Source: Bacteroidota bacterium
GTDB lineage: Bacteria; Bacteroidota; Bacteroidia; Chitinophagales; Chitinophagaceae
DNA length: 14,248 nt
Direction of reading: 5' to 3'
NCBI GenBank assembly: GCA_023436425.1
Contig: JAEZJD010000251.1
Span: 1 to 14,248, forward strand
How positions within the stretch are numbered: the stretch's first letter is position 1; each line of letters starts with the position of its first letter. A model generated the notes under the pieces. It worked only from the letters and a program-made list of their open reading frames with translations, did no database searches and was not told the DNA's origin. The position numbers were made by a program, and so were the translations under genes. This document shows positions 1 to 6,858 of the stretch, one piece after another.

Positions 1-683
1 ACCAGGGAGCGCCAATGACCGAGGAACAAAAAGCAGCCCAGGACCGGGAGGCAAAGTTTGTAGGCGTGGTGCTGAAGGACACCGAGGACATCTGGTCTAA
101 AATTTTTTCCGAAATGGGGAAAAGCTATCCGGCACCAACCCTCGTTCTTTTTAGCGGAGCTACTCAGTCTGGCTGTGGAAACGCCAGCGCCGCAACGGGT
201 CCCTTTTACTGTCCTGCTGACCAAAAGTTATACGTAGATCTTTCCTTTGCTGAAGATTTGCGGAACCGGTTTGGTGTAGATGGTGAGTTTGCCATGGCGT
301 ATGTCGTGGCCCACGAAGTGGGGCACCACATTCAAACACTAATGGGCATATCCGATAGAATGGCTAATCTGAGGCAACGTATGAGTGAAGAGGAGTACAA
401 TAAGTATTCGGTCAAAATGGAGTTGCAGGCAGATTTTCTTGCCGGGGTGTTCGCACATTATGAAAGAGGTAAGGGATACCTTGAAGAAGGGGATATAGAG
501 TCCGCGTTAACAGCAGCGAACGCAATTGGTGATGATAGGCTCCAAAAACAGTCTCAAGGCTATGTTGTGCCGGAAAGCTTCACGCATGGCACTTCTGCGC
601 AACGAATGTATTGGTTTAAGAAAGGATTTGAAACCGGAGACATTAATCAGGGAAATACGTTCAATGATCCCAGCTTGAACTAG
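1..683 (+). CDS. Neutral zinc metallopeptidase (YpfJ-like), 5' end outside window
   Basis: This is the C-terminal part of a putative neutral zinc metallopeptidase of the YpfJ / PF04228 family. Counting from the in-frame ATG at 15, the zinc-binding HEVGH motif lies at residues 100-104 (H100, E101, H104). A downstream ELQAD segment at 136-140 is the likely place of the third metal ligand. The family's GCGNASAATGPFYCP stretch lies just before the motif, at about 53-67. The frame stays open to the left edge of the window, with Gln-Gly-Ala-Pro codons before the ATG. Family members are usually near 280-300 residues, so the true start, with an N-terminal membrane anchor, is probably upstream and M15 is internal. 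The substrate is unknown for the family. The stop is TAG at 681-683. No convincing terminator follows. Confidence 0.88.
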   Translation, partial: QGAPMTEEQKAAQDREAKFVGVVLKDTEDIWSKIFSEMGKSYPAPTLVLFSGATQSGCGNASAATGPFYCPADQKLYVDLSFAEDLRNRFGVDGEFAMAYVVAHEVGHHIQTLMGISDRMANLRQRMSEEEYNKYSVKMELQADFLAGVFAHYERGKGYLEEGDIESALTAANAIGDDRLQKQSQGYVVPESFTHGTSAQRMYWFKKGFETGDINQGNTFNDPSLN

Positions 684-798
684 GCTATATGTCTTCTCAC
701 GTTCTGCCCATTGGCCCTGCCGGTATTTTTACTGCGGTCCTCCATTCGTATTTAAGTTTACTTACCGGGAAACTTGCTTCCTTTTACATGATTATCGA

Positions 799-826
799 TT
801 GTAAATACAACAAGTAGGTAACTTTG
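799..826 (+). promoter_or_regulatory. Bacteroidota-type promoter for the S46 peptidase gene
   Basis: TTG at 799-801 is followed after 17 bp by TAACTTTG at 819-826, an exact match to the Bacteroidota -7 consensus TAnnTTTG. Transcription would start near 833, about 20 nt before the ATG at 852. A 6-bp inverted repeat (TTTACA at 783-788, TGTAAA at 800-805) overlaps the -33 element and could be an operator. Confidence 0.65.
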
Positions 827-851
827 ACCCTCTATAAAAAAATATTGCTTT

Positions 852-3014
852 ATGAAAAAACTTCTGTTATTGTTTCTCTTGCCTGTCACCGTCTTTTTCA
901 AAGCATCTGCAGATGAGGGAATGTGGTTGCCTCTTTTACTGGGGCAGCAGGTGTACAACGACATGGTGAAAAAAGGGCTGAAGCTTACCAAAGAACAACT
1001 TTATAGCATCAATAAACCGTCGGTAAAGGATGCAATTGTAATCTTCGGCGGTGGATGCACCGGTGAACTGGTAAGTCCTAAAGGGTTGATCTTTACGAAC
1101 CACCACTGTGGTTACAACGTTATAGCAGGCGCCAGCACGGTGGAGCACAATTATCTGCGCGACGGTTTTTATGCCAAGTCAATGGGTGAAGAAATTCCGG
1201 GTGGCAGCTTATCCGTTCAGTTTCTTTTAAGGATTGATGACGTAACTAAACCAGTTCTCGATTCGTTAAAAGGTTTAACGGGTCAGGAAAGAGCGACTCG
1301 TCAAAACGCGGTACTTAACTCCATCAATGCACGAATGAGTGATACTGCCAACAGCATTCAAACAAGAATCAGCCCGTTGTTCAAGGGTAATCAATTTCTT
1401 GCTTTCGTTTACCAGATATACAGAGACGTTCGATTGGTGGGAGCTCCGCCAGAAGCGTTTGGAAAATTTGGTGGCGACACAGATAACTGGGAATGGCCAC
1501 GCCACACATGCGACTATTCAGTTTTTCGTGTGTATGGAACACCAGATGGCAAACCTGCACGGTACAGCACATCAAATGTTCCGCTGAAGCCAAAATGGTT
1601 TCTACCGGTTTCGTTAAAAGGCGTAAACGAAGGTGACTTTGCGATGATCTATGGTTATCCCGGTGGTACAAACCGCTATGAATCTTCATACGGCGTAAAG
1701 CTTTCAACTGATATCAACAACCCAACATTGGTGAAACTTCGCGACATGCGCTTGAAGTATATGGATGTTGAAAGAAAAAAAGATGAAGCCACGAATTTGA
1801 AACTTGCTTCTGATTATGCAGGAATTGCCAACTATTGGAAGTTCTACAAAGGCGAAACCGAGCAACTGCTGAAATATGATGTGTATGGACAAAAAACAAA
1901 AGAGGAAGCTGCATTTTTAAAATGGGCGGCAAACAAGCCGGAATACAGAGATATTTTCCGCGATTTAGAAGCTTCCTACGCAGCATGGCGTCCGTACGCA
2001 ATGCACCGCGTGTATTTGAATGAAGGAATTCTCGGTTCTCCGCTGCTGGCATTTGCAGCGAGTCTGCAGCAAGTAGAAAATGCATTAACAAGACCAGGTA
2101 CGTCCACTGCTCAAATTAAATCCGCGGTAAACGCAGCATCGCAAGCTCGCCAGGCATTTTTGGAGAGCCATAATACTCCTTCTGACCAAAACATCGTTGC
2201 GTCGGTGTTGCAGATGTATTATCAGGACATTTCAAAAGATCAACAGCCTGCAGGTTTGTATGATGCCATTCGCCGGGAGTACGGCTCGTTGGATAATGCG
2301 TCCACTTACCAGAAGTATGCAAAAGCGATTTTCGAAAACACGATGCTGCTCAACGATAGTAAATGGAACGACTTCGTGAAAAACCCTGATGCGAATGCAT
2401 TGCAGCAGGACCTGGCTTACAATTTAGCCAGCACATTTGTAAAGAACTGGCAGGGGAAATACTTGCCACTTTATCAGCAATTCACTGCAAAAAACAACGA
2501 ATGGGGCAGGCTGTATATGAAGGGTGTTTTGGAGATGAATCCGAACAAAGTAATGTATCCCGACGCCACTTTCACGATGCGTGTGAGCTACGGAAAAGTT
2601 GCTTCGTACTATCCGAGAGATGCGGTGAAATACGATTATGTGACGACGTCAAAAGGAGTATTGGAAAAATACAAACCGGGGGACTATGAATTTGACCTGC
2701 CCGAAAGAGCGGTTGAGTTATTAAAGGCAAAAGATTTTGGTCAGTATAAAGATGCAAAACGCAACGATCTCGTTACCTGCTTCATAACATCAAACGATAT
2801 AACCGGCGGTAACTCCGGGTCGCCTGTAATGAACGGAAAGGGCGAATTGATTGGTCTGGCATTCGACGGCAACTATGAAGCGCTTAGCCACAAATTGGCA
2901 TTTGACAAAGATCTTAATCGCACGATCAACGTTGATATTAGGTATGTGCTTTGGGTGATAGACAAAGTTGGCGGGGCAAAAAACATCATCAACGAATTAA
3001 CGCTGAGGAAATAA
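852..3014 (+). CDS. S46 family dipeptidyl-peptidase (DPP7-like)
   Basis: This is a 720-residue periplasmic serine peptidase of family S46, which removes dipeptides from the N-terminus of oligopeptides. A signal peptide (Lys-Lys then a Leu-rich core) probably ends near Ala18-Ala20, giving a mature start around DEGMW. The catalytic residues are visible: H85 in TNHHCGY, D221 in RHTCDYSVFRVY and S655 in TGGNSGSP. Length and residue numbering agree closely with the Porphyromonas DPP7/DPP11 enzymes. Position 673, which is Arg in acidic-specific DPP11, is Gly here (LAFDGN). This points to DPP7-like cleavage after hydrophobic or aliphatic P1 residues. The gene has its own promoter and terminator, so it is probably monocistronic. 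The reaction is known for the family; the exact specificity is inferred. Confidence 0.95.
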   Translation: MKKLLLLFLLPVTVFFKASADEGMWLPLLLGQQVYNDMVKKGLKLTKEQLYSINKPSVKDAIVIFGGGCTGELVSPKGLIFTNHHCGYNVIAGASTVEHNYLRDGFYAKSMGEEIPGGSLSVQFLLRIDDVTKPVLDSLKGLTGQERATRQNAVLNSINARMSDTANSIQTRISPLFKGNQFLAFVYQIYRDVRLVGAPPEAFGKFGGDTDNWEWPRHTCDYSVFRVYGTPDGKPARYSTSNVPLKPKWFLPVSLKGVNEGDFAMIYGYPGGTNRYESSYGVKLSTDINNPTLVKLRDMRLKYMDVERKKDEATNLKLASDYAGIANYWKFYKGETEQLLKYDVYGQKTKEEAAFLKWAANKPEYRDIFRDLEASYAAWRPYAMHRVYLNEGILGSPLLAFAASLQQVENALTRPGTSTAQIKSAVNAASQARQAFLESHNTPSDQNIVASVLQMYYQDISKDQQPAGLYDAIRREYGSLDNASTYQKYAKAIFENTMLLNDSKWNDFVKNPDANALQQDLAYNLASTFVKNWQGKYLPLYQQFTAKNNEWGRLYMKGVLEMNPNKVMYPDATFTMRVSYGKVASYYPRDAVKYDYVTTSKGVLEKYKPGDYEFDLPERAVELLKAKDFGQYKDAKRNDLVTCFITSNDITGGNSGSPVMNGKGELIGLAFDGNYEALSHKLAFDKDLNRTINVDIRYVLWVIDKVGGAKNIINELTLRK

Positions 3015-3037
3015 AATACGCGATGCTTTTAAAGCTT

Positions 3038-3072
3038 ACAGCCATCCTTTCACGGATGGCTGTTTTGTTTTT
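3038..3072 (+). terminator. Intrinsic terminator after the S46 peptidase gene
   Basis: A perfect 10-bp stem (ACAGCCATCC at 3038-3047, GGATGGCTGT at 3054-3063) with a 6-nt loop is followed by the T-rich run TTTGTTTTT at 3064-3072. It begins 24 bp after the peptidase stop codon. It separates that gene from the next one and implies a new promoter for the latter. TAATATTG at 3075-3082 is a one-mismatch -7 candidate, but no well-spaced -33 element is seen. Confidence 0.88.
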
Positions 3073-3090
3073 GCTAATATTGCTTCCGGT

Positions 3091-3756
3091 ATGAAAAAGT
3101 GGTTGCTTTTATTTGCAGTTGTTTCATTCTTTAACGCAGATGCGCAGTTCAGCATCAGCAGCGATCTTTCTGTAATGCGCCAGTTTGGAAAACAACAAAG
3201 CTTTTGGTCCTTGGCGCAGAACGTGCAACTAAGCTATGCTTTCACGCGCACTGAAAGTCTTTATTTTTCTATCGGCAATGCGACGCCACATAAAGAGATC
3301 GGTAAATATGTAACGCAGGCAAAGGTGGACACTTTTTACCCGAAAGCCATCGGCTACAGGGCTACAACTTCATGGACAACAAGGCAGTTTTCTGCCGGCT
3401 TGAAGCACTACTTTGCGGGTACGCACAATTCAGAAACAGGAACAAATATTTATGGTATTGTAGGCGTGGGGCTCATGTCTGTAAAACTCCTGACAGAATA
3501 TTCCATTGGAATCGATACAGTTCATTATCAATCAATCGTGCCATATGCGGGAACGAAGGCAGTCAACCGGCTAAGTGCCGATTTAGGTGTTGGCATAGAA
3601 GCGCCGCTACGCGGAAGTTTTTATTGGTACGCTCAGGCGAAAACATGGATACACGCAGGCACTATACCATCTAATTTGCTGACGCAGCCAAATGATAAAA
3701 TAGTTCCCGTGATGCTTGGTGCCGGAATTCGTGTTTTGATTGGTAACTACGAATAA
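3091..3756 (+). CDS. Predicted outer-membrane beta-barrel-like protein, function unknown
   Basis: This is a 221-residue protein of unknown function. It starts with a typical signal peptide (MKKWLLLFAVVSFFNADAQ) with likely cleavage after Ala18. The mature part is rich in aromatic and Gly residues and in short alternating polar/hydrophobic segments. Examples are QLSYAFTRTESLYFSIGN at about 46-63, IYGIVGVGLMSVKL at about 120-133 and a closing strand MLGAGIRVLIGNYE at 208-221. This pattern fits a small outer-membrane beta-barrel. No catalytic motif or lipobox Cys is seen. The ATG lies 19 nt after the terminator's T-run, and the next gene begins 10 nt after the stop, so it is probably the first gene of a unit with the dipeptide epimerase. 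An outer-membrane role is inferred from composition only. Confidence 0.75.
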   Translation: MKKWLLLFAVVSFFNADAQFSISSDLSVMRQFGKQQSFWSLAQNVQLSYAFTRTESLYFSIGNATPHKEIGKYVTQAKVDTFYPKAIGYRATTSWTTRQFSAGLKHYFAGTHNSETGTNIYGIVGVGLMSVKLLTEYSIGIDTVHYQSIVPYAGTKAVNRLSADLGVGIEAPLRGSFYWYAQAKTWIHAGTIPSNLLTQPNDKIVPVMLGAGIRVLIGNYE

Positions 3757-3766
3757 AGCCACTTGA

Positions 3767-4882
3767 ATGAAAGCAAGTCATATCAAAACCATTGAGCTAT
3801 ACAAACTGCTGATTCCACTTAAAGAACCGTTCATAATCTCTTTAGGAGCACAGTTGGATGTCCGGAATTTAATAGTGATTATCCGCACCGAGGATGGATG
3901 CGCGGGATACGGTGAATGCAGTCCGTACATGTCCATCAACGGCGAAAGCCTGGACACCTGCTTTATTGTGGGCCAATATTTTGCGCAAGTGCTAAAAGGA
4001 ATGGATGCTTTGAACATTGTTGAATGTATTGCTGCTATGGATGCAGTGATCTACGGCAATAGCAGTGTAAAGAGTGCATTTGACATTGCGCTGCACGACA
4101 TTGCTGCACAACATGCCGGCGTTCCACTTTATAAATTTTTGGGAGGAGAGAAGAACAAAATTCTTGAAACCGATTACACCGTCAGCATCGGCGATCCGCA
4201 GAAGATGCAGAATGATGCAATGAAGTTCAAAGCGGAAGGATTTCCTGCAATTAAAGTGAAGCTGGGACAAGGAAAAGAAATAGATGTCGAACGAATAAAA
4301 GCAATTCGAGAGGGCATCGGCTATGATATTCCCTTGCGCATTGACGCCAACCAGGGATGGGGAAGTGCAGCCGCAGCGATCGATGTGCTGCAGGCTTTAG
4401 GCGATTATGAGATCGAACATTGTGAAGAACCGATTAAGCGGTGGCGTTTTATGGAGCTGTCGAAAGTTTCCGCTGCGTCGCCGATCCCGATTATGGCGGA
4501 CGAAAGCTGCGGTGATGAGCATGATGCGGAAAGATTAATTCAACTGAATGCGTGCACCATGTTCAACATCAAACTTGGCAAGTCTTCGGGTATTCATAGA
4601 GCAATGAAAATAGCTGATCTGGGAGCTAAAGCCGGAATGGAAATGCAGGTTGGCGGCTTTATGGAATCAAGATTGGGGATGACGGCATCTGCGCATCTTG
4701 CCCTCTCCAACGATCATATTCACCACTGCGATTTCGACACGCCGTTGATGTTCACAGAAGATCCGGTTATTGGCGGGATAAAATACCTTGATAAAGGAGT
4801 GATTGATGTGCCGGAAGTGCCGGGATTAGGTGCAGCAATAGATCAAAGCTATCTCGACAAAGCTGAGAAGATGATTGTCTGA
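3767..4882 (+). CDS. Dipeptide epimerase (enolase superfamily)
   Basis: This 371-residue protein belongs to the muconate-lactonizing/mandelate racemase branch of the enolase superfamily and is a dipeptide epimerase, inverting the alpha-carbon of one residue of a dipeptide. The full active site is visible: the K163-x-K165 base pair, metal ligands D193 (RIDANQGW), E220 (HCEEP) and D245 (MADES), and the second base K269 (NIKLGK). A D322-x-D324 motif matches the Asp pair that holds the substrate amino group in Bacillus L-Ala-D/L-Glu epimerase. There is no signal peptide, so it is cytoplasmic. It lies 10 nt downstream of the predicted barrel protein and near the S46 dipeptidyl-peptidase, fitting dipeptide or murein-peptide catabolism. 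Substrate is uncertain: L-Ala-D/L-Glu is the classic one, but Bacteroidota members can prefer other dipeptides, including Ala-Ala types. Confidence 0.92.
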   Translation: MKASHIKTIELYKLLIPLKEPFIISLGAQLDVRNLIVIIRTEDGCAGYGECSPYMSINGESLDTCFIVGQYFAQVLKGMDALNIVECIAAMDAVIYGNSSVKSAFDIALHDIAAQHAGVPLYKFLGGEKNKILETDYTVSIGDPQKMQNDAMKFKAEGFPAIKVKLGQGKEIDVERIKAIREGIGYDIPLRIDANQGWGSAAAAIDVLQALGDYEIEHCEEPIKRWRFMELSKVSAASPIPIMADESCGDEHDAERLIQLNACTMFNIKLGKSSGIHRAMKIADLGAKAGMEMQVGGFMESRLGMTASAHLALSNDHIHHCDFDTPLMFTEDPVIGGIKYLDKGVIDVPEVPGLGAAIDQSYLDKAEKMIV

Positions 4883-4934
4883 TCCGGACGTTGTGATTTG
4901 GCGCTAAATTTCTCTAACTACCAATCAACAGTTG

Positions 4935-5408
4935 ATGAAGGAGCATCGCTACTCAACATCGCTCACATGGACGGGCAATAAAGGTGAAGGAACAAAAACA
5001 TACAGCGCCTATGAGCGAAATCACACGATTACGGTCAACGGCAAACCTGAACTGCTCTGCTCATCTGACCCAAACTTTCGCGGAGACAGCACGAGACACA
5101 ATCCTGAAGAACTTTTTCTTGCGTCGCTTTCCTCATGCCACATGCTTTGGTTTCTACACTTGTGCGCTGTTGCGCACATTGTTGTTGTTGAGTATTCTGA
5201 TGACGCAACAGGAACAATGATAGAAAATTCGGATGGAAGCGGCAGGTTTACTGAAGTTCTTCTAAAACCGAAAGTTACAATCACTGATCGTTTGTTAATT
5301 GAGAAAGCGAATCAGCTGCATCACAAAGCCAACAAGATGTGTTTTATTGCCAACTCCTGCAATTTTCCAGTGAAGCATGAAGCTTCTTGCACAGCCATAA
5401 GCGAGTGA
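4935..5408 (+). CDS. OsmC family peroxiredoxin-like protein
   Basis: This is a 157-residue OsmC/Ohr-superfamily protein, a family of cytoplasmic thiol peroxidases that reduce organic hydroperoxides. The two Cys positions typical of the family are present: C68 in LSSCHML, after the PEELFLASLSS stretch, and C142 in NSCNFPV near the C-terminus. The N-terminal TWTGNKGEGTKTY segment is also typical of the YhfA/OsmC-like subgroup. An extra Cys (C77) lies one helix turn region after C68. The start was chosen at ATG 4935; a TTG one codon upstream (4932) is possible but less likely. The stop lies 10 bp from the stop of the convergent DNA glycosylase gene, with no hairpin between them. TAAATTTC at 4905-4912 resembles a -7 element but lacks a well-placed -33 partner. 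Confidence 0.9.
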   Translation: MKEHRYSTSLTWTGNKGEGTKTYSAYERNHTITVNGKPELLCSSDPNFRGDSTRHNPEELFLASLSSCHMLWFLHLCAVAHIVVVEYSDDATGTMIENSDGSGRFTEVLLKPKVTITDRLLIEKANQLHHKANKMCFIANSCNFPVKHEASCTAISE

Positions 5409-5418
5409 GTCGATCAAA

Positions 5419-6024
5419 TTAATCGGGTTTATTATCCTTCCAACGCCATAGATGCAGGCAAGCGTACGTTCGAAACGGGGACCATTTCTCAGCAATTTTA
5501 TTCATCTTTAACAGCATCTCTTTTTTATTGCCGTCATCCAGTTTGTACAACTTTTTCATTGCAGTTTGGATGCCGTAATCGTCTGCTGAAAAAACATCTT
5601 CACGCCCAAGCGTAAACATCAGCAGCATCTCCACCGTCCATTTTCCAACACCTTTTATTTGCGTGAGCAAATCAATTATTTCATCATTGCTCATCTTCTT
5701 CAATTTGCTGTCTGTAATCTTGTGATCAATCGCAAAGCGGGCAACATTTAAAACGTATTGTGCCTTTGCATTGCTTAGCCCGATGCTTCTTAATGTTTCG
5801 AAAGGCGTTGTAACGATCTGCTCGGGCGTTGGCTCATCACCATTAAATAATTCAAGAAATCGGTGGTAAATGACTTTAGCCACTTTTGTAGAAAGCTGCT
5901 GGCTCATGATGGAAGCACAAAGCCGCAGCGGGATGTTTTTTCTTGTGTGAAGGTTGATTGGCTCAGTGACGTCAATAATTTTCGCAAGCTTTTTGTCTTT
6001 TGAAAGGTGGTTGATGTAGTCCAT
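5419..6024 (-). CDS. DNA-3-methyladenine glycosylase II-like (HhH-GPD family)
   Basis: This is a 201-residue base-excision repair glycosylase of the HhH-GPD superfamily, AlkA/MAG type. It excises 3-methyladenine and other alkylated bases from DNA. The helix-hairpin-helix is LTQIKGVGKWT at 120-130. The catalytic Asp is D149 in DVFSADDYGIQ, matching the DDY of AlkA (D238 there). The C-terminal KWSPFRTYACLHLWRW stretch also matches AlkA. It lacks the extra N-terminal domain of the 282-residue E. coli AlkA, which is usual for compact bacterial homologues. The ATG (complement of 6022-6024) lies 70 bp downstream of the stop of the LytTR regulator gene in the same orientation. Read-through from that operon is possible. 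No Cys cluster for an iron-sulfur centre is seen, so it is not an EndoIII or MutY type. Confidence 0.9.
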   Translation of the reverse strand: MDYINHLSKDKKLAKIIDVTEPINLHTRKNIPLRLCASIMSQQLSTKVAKVIYHRFLELFNGDEPTPEQIVTTPFETLRSIGLSNAKAQYVLNVARFAIDHKITDSKLKKMSNDEIIDLLTQIKGVGKWTVEMLLMFTLGREDVFSADDYGIQTAMKKLYKLDDGNKKEMLLKMNKIAEKWSPFRTYACLHLWRWKDNKPD

Positions 6025-6031
6025 CCCTGCA

Positions 6032-6066
6032 ATTAAAAATTAAAAATTGATAATGAAAAATTGAAC
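6032..6066. repeat. Degenerate heptanucleotide tandem repeat, five units
   Basis: The gap between the glycosylase and regulator genes holds five consecutive 7-bp units: ATTAAAA, ATTAAAA, ATTGATA, ATGAAAA, ATTGAAC. Two similar units (ATTGATA, ATTGCAA) occur at 9060-9073 upstream of the HK1 kinase gene. The periodicity is visible directly. Its role is unknown; on the - strand it sits just upstream of the glycosylase start. Confidence 0.6.
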
Positions 6067-6094
6067 AGAGAAATACCAGCTCTGATGCTGCTGA

Positions 6095-6856
6095 TCAAAA
6101 CTTCGACGGCTGCAACTTCTGCATGAGCTGCTCTTTCCTGCTCCTTGACACATCCACCATCGATCCATCTGACATCGTGAGATAGCCACCTTCGCCTTTA
6201 GTGTATTTCTCGACCTCACCAAGATTAATCAAGTGCGAGTGATGCACTCTCAGAAATGGATAATCTTCCAGCATTTCCTCAATTTCTTTTAGCGTTCTGG
6301 ATACGGTGATTTTCTTATCGTTTTTCAGGTAAATGTTGGTGTAGTTGCTGTCAGATGCGCATCTCACAATTGAATCCACCGGCACCATTTGTAAACCTTC
6401 CATTGTCGGCAAGGCAATCTTTTGAGCAGTGCCGGATGTGCCACTCAACTTTTGAAGTAAGATGTTCAGCTGTTGCGGAACTGTTTCCTGGAGCTTTTGG
6501 GCAGCTTTCGTAACGGCAGCCTGTAACTCTTCGCGGTCGATCGGTTTCAACAAATAATCCAATGCGCTGAAGCGAATGGCTTTTATAGCATATTGGTCGT
6601 AGCTGGTGGTGAAAATGAGTTGGAAATTCGCTCTATTGAGTCGCTTCAATACTTCAAAGCCGTTCATATGCGGCATCTCAATATCAAGAAACAGCAGTTG
6701 CGGTTGATGTTTGTGAATGGCTTTCAATGCGTCTTCTCCGGACGTGCATATGTCTACCAACTCCACTTGCGGGCAATAACGTTGCAGCAAAGTAGCGAGG
6801 CTCTCGCAGCTATATGATTCGTCATCTACAATTATTGCAGATATTTTGCTGTTCAT
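6095..6856 (-). CDS. LytTR family response regulator (RR1)
   Basis: This is a 253-residue cytoplasmic DNA-binding response regulator. The receiver domain spans about 5-120, with acidic pocket D11/D12, phospho-acceptor D58 (LLFLDIEMPHMNG), the T83/T84 switch region and the conserved K104 (YLLKP). The LytTR DNA-binding domain spans about 143-250, with NYTNIYL, VSRTLKEIEEML, FLRVHHSHLINL and GEGGYLTMSDGS blocks. The start lies 2 nt after the stop of the HK1 kinase gene, so the two are co-transcribed and RR1 is the expected partner of HK1. It is a close paralogue of RR2 (9157-9906). The C-terminal DNA-contact half is strikingly similar, so both may bind the same or similar operators. Targets are unknown. 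Confidence 0.95.
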   Translation of the reverse strand: MNSKISAIIVDDESYSCESLATLLQRYCPQVELVDICTSGEDALKAIHKHQPQLLFLDIEMPHMNGFEVLKRLNRANFQLIFTTSYDQYAIKAIRFSALDYLLKPIDREELQAAVTKAAQKLQETVPQQLNILLQKLSGTSGTAQKIALPTMEGLQMVPVDSIVRCASDSNYTNIYLKNDKKITVSRTLKEIEEMLEDYPFLRVHHSHLINLGEVEKYTKGEGGYLTMSDGSMVDVSRSRKEQLMQKLQPSKF

Positions 6857-6858
6857 AA

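Noticed and set aside
1381..2091. Open frames on the - strand of 108 and 125 codons inside the S46 peptidase gene
   Set aside because: They lie antisense to a gene with a full catalytic triad and normal family length; their translations show no domain and irregular composition.
4891..4912. TTG followed by TAAATTTC upstream of the OsmC gene as a promoter
   Set aside because: The spacing is only 11 bp and the -7 element has a mismatch at the important final G; not enough to call.
6074..6094. CAGC/GCTG pairing after RR1 as a terminator
   Set aside because: Only 4 bp of stem and no adjacent T-run; RR1 may instead read through toward the glycosylase gene.
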